Shown here in pieces: positions 7,872-16,500 of a stretch of DNA of 64,000 nucleotides. Under the pieces are notes generated by a model. The model made no database searches and was not told the DNA's origin. It was given only the letters and a program-made list of their open reading frames with translations. Origin of the DNA: Akkermansiaceae bacterium. GTDB taxonomy: Bacteria > Verrucomicrobiota > Verrucomicrobiia > Verrucomicrobiales > Akkermansiaceae. Made by a program: the position numbers and the translations under genes. The DNA is taken from the NCBI GenBank assembly GCA_903908495.1, contig CAIVSK010000096.1, positions 1 through 64,000 on the forward strand, in the 5' to 3' direction. The first letter of the stretch is position 1. Each line of letters opens with the position of its first letter.

Positions 7872-8897
7872 ATGGTCCGCGCCGTGGTCAAGCAGCCGGA
7901 GGCGTTCCGTGACGCGTTGTTGCAGTGGTTTGCACGGCATGGGAAGGACTACCCCTGGCGGCGGACGCGGGATGCCTATGCAGTGCTGGTCTCGGAGGTG
8001 ATGTTGCAGCAAACCCAAATCGCCACTGTGCTCGGAAAAACCTATTTTTCGCGGTTTTTGGCGACGTTTCCCGACGTGGCTGCGCTGGCGTCGGCCGCGG
8101 ACGATGACTTGCTCAAGGCCTGGGAAGGCCTCGGATATTACCGCCGGGCACGCATGCTGCGGGCTACCGCCAGGGCGGTCATCGCCAACCACGGCGGCGA
8201 GTTTCCGCGGGAAACGACCGATTTATTGGACCTGCCCGGGATCGGGCCCTACACGGCGGGCGCGTTGCGGGCGTTTGCGTTCGACCTGCCGGGGGCGGTG
8301 GTGGACGGCAACGTGGCGCGGGTGTTGGCACGCCTGATGAATTTCAGTGAGCCGGTGGACACCACCGCGGGCCAACGCCAAATGGCGGCGTGGGCGGACG
8401 CGTTGGAGGACAAGCAGCAGCCGCGGAATTACAACTCGGCTCTGATGGAGTTGGGCCAGACGCTGTGCCGGCCCGGCGTGCCAGTCTGTGGCGACTGCCC
8501 GGTGGCACGCTTCTGCCAGGCGCAAACGCCGGCACGCTTGCCGCTGAAGCGCCAGAAATCCACCGTCACCGCGCTCGCCGAGCACGCCCTGTGGCTGCGC
8601 GACGACAGCGGCCGCCTCCTGATGCATTGCGAGGACGGGCAGCGGCGCACCGGGCTGTGGAAATTGCCGACACGCCCGGCCGCCGATATTGCCCATTTGC
8701 CGGTCATCACCGAGCTGCTCTACTCGATCACCCGCTACCGGGTGCGGCTGCGGGTGCATGCCGGCGCAATCCACGGCCTGGTGCCCGTCCCCGGCGAATC
8801 GTGGCTGGAGGTGGACGCGCTGGCCCGCCTGCCGATGCCTTCACCGTTCCGCAAGGTGATGTCCAAATTGTTGGATGAATCGGCAAATCGGATGTGA
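7872..8897 (+). CDS. mutY: Adenine DNA glycosylase MutY
   Basis: MutY removes adenine opposite 8-oxoguanine. The 341-residue protein has the N-terminal helix-hairpin-helix glycosylase: PWRRTRDAYAVLVSEVMLQQ (about 27-46), with the catalytic Glu in SEVMLQQT, then the hairpin LLDLPGIGPYTAGAL and catalytic Asp in VVDGNVARVL. The 4Fe-4S motif CRPGVPVCGDCPVARFC (C-x6-C-x2-C-x5-C, about 198-214) follows. The C-terminal NUDIX-like 8-oxoG recognition part (about 230-341) is present but weakly conserved. The frame is open upstream to 7605, but ATG 7872 fits the family length. It begins 86 bases after the phosphoesterase gene. Confidence 0.93.
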   Translation: MVRAVVKQPEAFRDALLQWFARHGKDYPWRRTRDAYAVLVSEVMLQQTQIATVLGKTYFSRFLATFPDVAALASAADDDLLKAWEGLGYYRRARMLRATARAVIANHGGEFPRETTDLLDLPGIGPYTAGALRAFAFDLPGAVVDGNVARVLARLMNFSEPVDTTAGQRQMAAWADALEDKQQPRNYNSALMELGQTLCRPGVPVCGDCPVARFCQAQTPARLPLKRQKSTVTALAEHALWLRDDSGRLLMHCEDGQRRTGLWKLPTRPAADIAHLPVITELLYSITRYRVRLRVHAGAIHGLVPVPGESWLEVDALARLPMPSPFRKVMSKLLDESANRM

Positions 8898-8930
8898 CGC
8901 GGCGGCCATAATGTGGTTTGTTCGTGGCGG

Positions 8931-9704
8931 ATGAATCGCGCGATGACATACGGCTTGGCGGCGCTGGCAGGCTTGCTGGCGCTGGGCTGCGTGCCGCCGC
9001 CGGGACGTGACGCGCCAGACCAAGCCACCCGCCGCATGGTCGCCGAGCGGGTCAGCGCGGTGGTGGTGACCCGGCGCGACAGCCTGCGGGATTGGAGCGG
9101 CGGGCGGCTGCCCAAAATGTACGAGCGCGAGGACATGGATGGAGGCTCGGCAGCGCCGATCACCGCCGACGGGTACTTCCTGACCGCCGACCACGTCCTC
9201 GAGCGGGTGAAATCGGGCCGCCACGCATTTGTCATCTACCATTCGGACGGCCGTCTGGTCACCGCCAAGGCTCGCATCGTGTGGCGCTCGGCCAGCGCCG
9301 ATTTGGCCTTGTTGCAGGCACCGCTCAAGACGCCGTTTTTCTATCGGTGGACGCCGCCGCAGCACTGGTTGCCGGTCGGCACCCGGATCATCCACGGCGG
9401 CATTGCCACCGGCTTCAAGCCCGGCAGCGGCACGCTCGCCACCGCTCTGCCGCCGGAATATGCCTTCACCGGTGCCCGCAGGTTTGAGATCGATATCCCG
9501 CTGCAACCCGGCGACAGCGGCGGACCGGTGGTCGATGCCCACGGCGATTTGGTGGGGATCAATTCGGCGGTGGAATTTCTGGTGCCGATGGACACCGCGT
9601 TTTTCGTCGACTCGGAAGGCAGCCGCCCTAACACACGGATGCTCGACGAGCTGATCAAACGCGACCGGGCACAAAATTGTGCTGTGCATCCGCTTGCGGA
9701 GTGA
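8931..9704 (+). CDS. Trypsin-like serine protease lipoprotein
   Basis: A 257-residue secreted protein. The N-terminus MNRAMTYGLAALAGLLALGC ends in a lipobox (LALGC), so it should be lipid-anchored. The S1 protease triad is visible: His in TADHVLERV (about residue 84), Asp in SADLALLQAP (about 122) and Ser in QPGDSGGPVVDAHG (about 197). There is no PDZ domain, unlike DegP/HtrA. A role in envelope protein turnover is likely, but the substrate is unknown. ATG 8931 is chosen because it places a normal signal peptide at the start. It lies 33 bases after mutY. Confidence 0.85.
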   Translation: MNRAMTYGLAALAGLLALGCVPPPGRDAPDQATRRMVAERVSAVVVTRRDSLRDWSGGRLPKMYEREDMDGGSAAPITADGYFLTADHVLERVKSGRHAFVIYHSDGRLVTAKARIVWRSASADLALLQAPLKTPFFYRWTPPQHWLPVGTRIIHGGIATGFKPGSGTLATALPPEYAFTGARRFEIDIPLQPGDSGGPVVDAHGDLVGINSAVEFLVPMDTAFFVDSEGSRPNTRMLDELIKRDRAQNCAVHPLAE

Positions 9705-9774
9705 TACCATCCAAACGACGGCCCAGTCATCACTCCACAGCGGAGCGCGCGGCCGCCCTGAGGGAGGCCATTGC

Positions 9775-10266
9775 ATGAAGAAAATTGACGTGAAGAAGCG
9801 GACCCGGAGCGCCCGTGTCTTGTTGGGATTGGCGCTGGTGCTGCTGTGCGGCTGCCAACCGGTGTCCGACGCATGGGCCACCGGCTGGACCGCAACGGCG
9901 GCGCATGACCAAATCATGCTGGTGCGCGAGGATCCTCCCTCACTCGGCCAGCGTCGCTTGCAGAGCCAGTCCGGCGTCTATCCGGATCTGGCGGTCTTTC
10001 TGCAGACCAAGGGAATGCCGGATTTCCTGGCCGAAACCACCACCCACGACCGGCATTTCCTCATCCTCTACTACCTCGCGACCAAGCGCGCCTATGCCTG
10101 CCGCGCCAAGGCTCCGTCCACCCGCCAGATCGAGTTCACCGGCCCATATGCCATCACCCCGCGCGAGGTGCGTGTCCTCCGCGGCTTCAAGCAACAAGCC
10201 AACGGCCGGGTCACCCAACTCAGCTCGTCCCACGTCGCGCCGGATGCCGCCGCACCCGCCCGCTGA
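9775..10266 (+). CDS. Small lipoprotein of unknown function
   Basis: A 163-residue protein with a charged n-region (MKKIDVKKRTRSAR), a hydrophobic core and the lipobox LLCGC, predicting a lipoprotein. The mature part has no known domain that I recognise; it contains a compact beta-like section (about 85-140) with EFTGPYAITPREVRVLRGF. A GGGAGG lies a few bases before ATG 9775 and supports that start. It follows the protease gene by 70 bases and may form a pair with it. Confidence 0.65.
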   Translation: MKKIDVKKRTRSARVLLGLALVLLCGCQPVSDAWATGWTATAAHDQIMLVREDPPSLGQRRLQSQSGVYPDLAVFLQTKGMPDFLAETTTHDRHFLILYYLATKRAYACRAKAPSTRQIEFTGPYAITPREVRVLRGFKQQANGRVTQLSSSHVAPDAAAPAR

Positions 10267-10364
10267 GACGGCTTGGGCGCGCACTGCAATCCCGCTTCGC
10301 CCGGTTGGGGTAAAAATTGCCGCTACAACATCAGCCATCTTCCCATTTGAGCGAACTGGCGCTA

Positions 10365-10388
10365 GCGACGGTCACAGGCCGCTGCTAC
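10365..10388 (+). repeat. 24-bp dispersed repeat, copy A
   Basis: A 24-base sequence starting GCGACGGTCACAG and ending GCTAC recurs with two mismatches at 23623-23646. Both copies are intergenic and on the same strand. This suggests a dispersed intergenic element rather than a gene-specific operator. Confidence 0.75.
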
Positions 10389-10426
10389 GTGGACCTGAAT
10401 TTAACGGTAATAATTCTCATTATTTC

Positions 10427-10456
10427 TTGGAATAGCCGGGGACTGTCTGCTACTTC
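10427..10456 (+). promoter_or_regulatory. Candidate promoter for the giant repeat protein gene
   Basis: TTGGAA (10427-10432) and TACTTC (10451-10456) are 18 bases apart, just after a short AT-rich stretch (10396-10428). The ATG at 10510 follows after about 50 bases. A weak match. Confidence 0.3.
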
Positions 10457-10509
10457 TGCGCTCGTTCACGCGTGGCCTCATGCCGGGGCCAATGGCATGA
10501 CTCCGACCC

Positions 10510-13500
10510 ATGAAGCCAAAATCGACAAACTCACGGTATTTTTCCCGGTTCCAAGTTGCCATGAACGGGATGGCGAACTTCCTTCCCGCGGGGCGATGGG
10601 CGATGTGCCTCGCGGCGACGCTGCAGCCGCTATCGGCGCACATTGCCGCCACCTGGAACGGCGGCAGCGGTTCCTGGACGGATGCGACCCAGTGGAGCAG
10701 TGGCCCGGCCTATCCGCTCAACGGCCAGCCGGCCGCGGGCGATACCTACGCGGTGGCACTTGCCGGCGGCAATGCCATTCGCAACGCGCCCATCACCATC
10801 GCGACGATGAATCTGGCCGGCGGGACCATCAGCGGCAACTCGGCCTTGACAGTGACCGGCGCGATGAGCTGGAGCGGCGGGATGGTGCAGGACGGCGACT
10901 TGCTCTGCAATGGCGGACTGGCCATCACCGGCAACGCCCGGCTCAGCGGCTCGGGAGCGGAACTGATTCTGGCCGGCGGCCAGACCGCGTCGCTCACGGG
11001 TGCCGGCGCGCTATCGTTGGAAAATCAGGCCACGCTGACCAACCATGGCACGCTCAATGCGCGCAATAACGCCGGCATCACCGAGGCAGGTATCTTTCAA
11101 TCGACATTCACCAACGACGGCACCTTCACCCGGGACACCGCGAGCGGGACCTTCACGGTGGGCGTCACGCAGTTTGGCAACTCCGGGACACTCAACCTGA
11201 ACAGTGGCACGCTGGATCTGCTGCACGGCATCACCAACAGCGGGGCCATCCAGATCGCGGCCGGCGCGACGCTGAAAACCAGCAACGCCTCGATCTTCAA
11301 TGCGGGCAGTTCGTTCAGCGGCAGCGGTCAATGGCTGGTTCAAAATGATGAGCAGCACCTGCATCTATCGCTCGTCGTGCCTAACAGCATAACCCTCGGA
11401 TCGACCGCACAGCTCACCCTCTACGACGGTCATACCCTCACCCTCAACGGAGCGCTGGCCTGGGCGGGCGGCACGCTCGGGCGCGAATCGAATTTCTTTG
11501 GCGGCACCCACGGCTATGTCACCCTCAACGGCGGGGCGAGAATCGCCCATGGGTCGAGGTTCTATGGGCTGACCCTCACCAACACCCCGGCCAGCAGCGT
11601 GGTGATGGACAACGCAGCGGCCCTGTGGTTCGGCGGCGACGCGATTTTCCAGAATGCCGGAAACTTCACCCTGCAGGGCGTCAACGCGGGTCTGATTGCC
11701 GACGATGCCACCAGTGGCAATGTCTTCACTAACAGCGGGATCTTCACCAGCAACGCCGACGTGTTGAACACGGCCACCATCCGCGTCGGCTTTGCCAATT
11801 CGGGCACCGTAAACGCCACCCATGGGGACACCGCCATCTTAGCCGGCGGCTCATCGACGGGCACCTTTCAGGTTGCCGCGGGAGCCCAATTGCGCTGGGC
11901 TGACGGCGACTACATCTTCCACGCCGGCACCGCATTCACGGGTGACGGGTCCTTCCAATTCGACGGCGGCAGCCAGACGATTGACGCGCCGCTGACCACC
12001 GCCAGCAGCCTCGAGATCGCCAGTTCTTTAACCCTGCCGGCTGGCGTCACCCTCACCAGCAACGGCACCCTGTCCGTATCCGGCAGCCTCAGCGGCGGCG
12101 GCACCCTGCTGGCCAATGGCAGCCTGAGTCTCAGCGGCGGCATCATCGACGGCTGCAGGCTGGAAAATTCCACCACCGCCACCGCGACCCACCGCGGCCT
12201 CTTCTCCGGATATTCGTACACCCTGACCAACGGCGCGGTGCTGGCAAACAACGGGCTGTTTCTAGCAAGAGACGCAACCGGCTTCACCAACGGCAGCGGT
12301 GCCGGCAATGCCTTTGTGAATGCCGGCACCTTCACCCGCGACTCGGGCACCGGCGTCTACACCATTGCCCCCCGCTTCACCAACACGGGAGTTGTCAATG
12401 TCAACACCGGCACTCTCAAGCTCTCCGGTGGCGGCACCTCCACCGGCGGCACCTTCCAAATCGCCGCCGCGGCGAGCATCGAGGTTTCCGCCGACTACAC
12501 CTTTCAGGGTGGCAACACGACCTCCGGCGCTGGACTGTTTGTGCTGGGCAGCGCGACGGCGACCCAGCCCGTGGTCACCCATACGGTTGCGGCCGATCTG
12601 ACGGCCGCCACGCCGCTGATCCTTGGCAATACCACGCTGAACATCGCACCGGCCGCCACCTTCACTGCCACCGGGCCATGCAACATCCTGCTTGCCACCC
12701 TCGCCGGTGGCGGCACCTTGCAGGCCAATGGAGGCAGCAGCATCGGCCAACTCACCGTCGATGGCACCACCCTGCAACTCGCTGCCGGCAACGACCACTC
12801 CCATGCCTCCGGCTTCGACATCACCCTAACAAACGATGGCATTCTCGACATCTCCGGGGTCTTTCTGGCACAGGCGGACCACGGCATCAGCGTCGGCACG
12901 GGAACGGGCAACGCCATTAACAACTCGGGCTCCTTCATTCGCAACACCGGTAGCGGAACTTATACCGTCGCGGCCCCGCTCAACAACACCGGCACGGTGT
13001 CGGCGCAAAGCGGCACCTTGCTCCTCACCGGCGGCAGCGCCACCGGCGGCACCTTCGATGCCACCGGTGGCCTGCTTCAGTTCACCGGCGACTATGCCTT
13101 CAGTGGCAATTGCAGCTTCACGGGTGCTGGCACAACGGAATTCCTCGCCGGCACCAATACCATCACCGGACCGCTCACTGCGGCTTGCTCCATCGCTCTC
13201 TCCGGTGGCGCGCTCGCCGTGCAGAGCGGGCAATCCGTCACTTCGACCGGTCCGCTGATCTTCGGCACCGCGACGACCGCCGGCTACATCACGGGCGGCG
13301 GCACCTATCAAGCCAACGGCGGCATCACCGTGAACAGCGGCTATGTCGACGCTGCCACCCTCACCAACGGCGCCCTGCAAACCGCCACCCACAACAGCGG
13401 CCCGCTGGTGCTCATGCTGACAAACGGTGGCGCGTTCAACAATGCCGGCACATTTCTGGCCCAGACCGACAGCGGAATAACCGGCGACGGGGCGGCGGCA

Positions 13501-16500
13501 AACATCGTGCGCAATTCCGGCAGCTTTACCCGCAACACCGGACTGGCGACCTATCAAATCGACGTGCCGTTCGAAAACACCGCCACCGTCAACATCGAGA
13601 CCGGCACCCTGGCGTTCACCAAGGCCGTCACCGCTCCCGGCGGCACCTTTCACACCAGCGCTGGTGCCAGCTTGAGCTTCGTCGCCGGATCTTCTTTCGA
13701 TTCCACCACCGCTTTCACCGGTCCCGGCAGTGTCATGCTCAACGGCGGCAGCCATACCTTCGCAACCTCCACCGCCAGCGACAGCGTCATCGCGCTGACC
13801 ACCGGCGAAGTCAGAGTGCCGACGGGCGTATCATTTGACTCCAACGGGTGTTTCCACTGGGCCGGCGGCACCATCTCCGGCGGCGGCACGCTCAACGCCA
13901 ATGGCGGCCTCGATATCACTAACAGCGTCGTCCTGGCTGATTCCACGCTCATGCTGGCAAGCGGCCAGACGGCACAACAAACCGGCAGCGGCCACCTCGT
14001 GCTCAACGGCGGCGCCACCTTGATCAATGCCGGCACCTATCATGCCAGCAACGACTCCGGCATCAGTCCGGGCAGCGGCGCGGGCGCTTCGCTGAACAAT
14101 TCCGGCAGCTGGGTGCGCGATACGGGCAGCGGGATTTTCACCGTCGCCGTGCCATTCCACAACAGCGGGTCCGTCAATGTGCAGAGCGGCACGCTCACGT
14201 TGAGCGGGGGCGGCAGCAGCAGCGGCATCTATCAGGTGGCGGCGGATCTCGATCTCATCATTGCAGGCGACACCAGCTATGCCGGTGACAGCGCCTTCAC
14301 CGGCAGCGGCCGGGTGACATTCCAGAGCGGCGTCCAGACGGTGGCCGATTCGATGCCGGCATCGGCGCTTGTCAACTTGGCCGGCGGCACCCTGAGCATC
14401 GCTGCGGACCAGGTGTTTCTATCCGCAGGCGGGTTCCATTGGAGTGGCGGCACGGTCAGCGGCGGCGGCACCCTGCAAAACACCGGCACCCTGCAGATCA
14501 CCGGCACCGCGCTGCCCCTGGACGGTGCCACCTTGCAGACCGCCGCGACGGGAGTTTCCTCGATCGAAGGCGCGGGGTCGCTGCTGCTCAGCAACGCGGC
14601 CGTCTTGAACAACGAGGGGACTTTCTCCCTGCTCAACAACAATGCGCTGAGCGCCGGCGACGCGAGTGCCGTGCGCTTCGACAATTCGGGAACAGTGAAC
14701 CGCGATAATCAGACCGGCACGTTCTCTATCAACGTGCCGTTCAACCACAGCGGCACCGTCAATCTCAATACCGGCGCCTTGTCGCTCAATGGCGGTGGCA
14801 CCGCGCACGACTCCGCCATCCACACGCAGCCGGGCACCACCTTGAACATCGGCACCAGCTATACCTTTGCTGACAATAACGTCATCACCGGCGGCGGCGC
14901 GGTCAATTTCGCCAGCGGCGTGCTCCATGTGACCGGCTCCCTCAGCTCCGACGCACCGTTCAACTGGAGCGGTGGCTCGCTGGACGGCGGTGGAACCTTC
15001 ACCGTCAAGGGCGGATTGGCAATCACCCCGGCATCAGGCAATGTCACGATTGTCGGCACGACGCTGGAGAACGCGCCTGGCAGCGAGGCAATCATCGGCG
15101 GCAGCGGCTACTGCCTGCTCCAGGACGGCGCCACGTTTCGCAACGCGGGCACCGCCAGATTGCAGGGGAATTATGGCTTCGTCGATAGCGGAGGCGGCGC
15201 CAACGCCATCTATAACTCGGGCACCCTGATCCGCGATGCTGGCGGCGGCGGCTATGCAATCACGCTGCCCATTAACAACACCGGCACGATCCGCTCCACC
15301 TCAGGCTATCTCAGCATCACCAACGGCGGTTCATCCGGTACGGCAAACGGTGTGCTGGAAACCAATGGCGGCAGCATCTATCTGAATGGCGGCAGCTACG
15401 AGTTCAACGGCGGCGCGCTCACCGGATCCGACTTTGTGATCCTCGCCGCGGGCCAGGCGCTGGTCAGCGCGGACACCGGCGCCACCAGCGGGCCGGCTAC
15501 TGGCGGCTTCGGCATCGCGGGTGGCACCTTCGGAGGCAACGCCATGCTGTCGGTGGACCACGGCTATTTGTCCACCGGAACCATGACGGGAACCGCGGTG
15601 TTGCGCTTCTCCGGAGTCTCGACCAAACCGAATTACACCATGTTGAATATGGCGGGTGCCACCATCCGCAATGACGGCGTGTTCAATCAATCGTATCAGG
15701 CCAACTATGACATGGACGTCGACGCTGATGCCGGTGGCGGCAGCATCCAGAACAACGGGGATTGGAACCTCACCAACAGCAATGTCTTCTATAACACCTA
15801 TGGCGAAGGCGTCATCAACAATGCCGGCAATTTCAACCAGGCCGGCGGCGGCAATGTTGTCTACGCGGCGTTTCACAATCAGGCCGGCGGCACAGTCCAC
15901 GCCACCGCAGGGTACATCCTGTTGCAGGGCGGCGGATCCCAGGCGATTGGGGGCACACTCAATGCCAATGGCGGCAGCATCTACTTCAATGGCGGAACCC
16001 ATGTCTTGCACGGCGGTGCATTCGCGGGAGCTGACTTCACCTATGACTCTGCGGGAACAGTCGTGATCGCAGCCAATGTCGGCGCGAACAGCGGACCCGC
16101 GACCGGCGGCTTCGGCATCGCAGGCGGCACTCTCAGGGGCACGGCAATCGTCTCGGCCGATCACGGGTATTTTTCCAACGGCACCATCGCTGATTCCGTG
16201 CGGCTCCGCCTCACCGGAGCATCCAGCAAGGAAAACTATTCCATGCTCAGCATGTCCGGCGGAACCCTCCAAAACGATGGCTCCTACAGCCAATCGTACC
16301 AAGCCAATTATGACATGGACTCTGACGGTGATGCGGGTGGCGGCAGCATCCAGAACAACGGGGATTGGACCCTCACCAACAGCAGTATCTTCTATAACAC
16401 CTATGGCGAGGGAGTCGTCAACAATGCCGGCAACTTCAACCAGGCCGGTGGCGGCAATGTTATCTACGCGGCCTTCCACAATCAGGCGGGCGGCACGCTC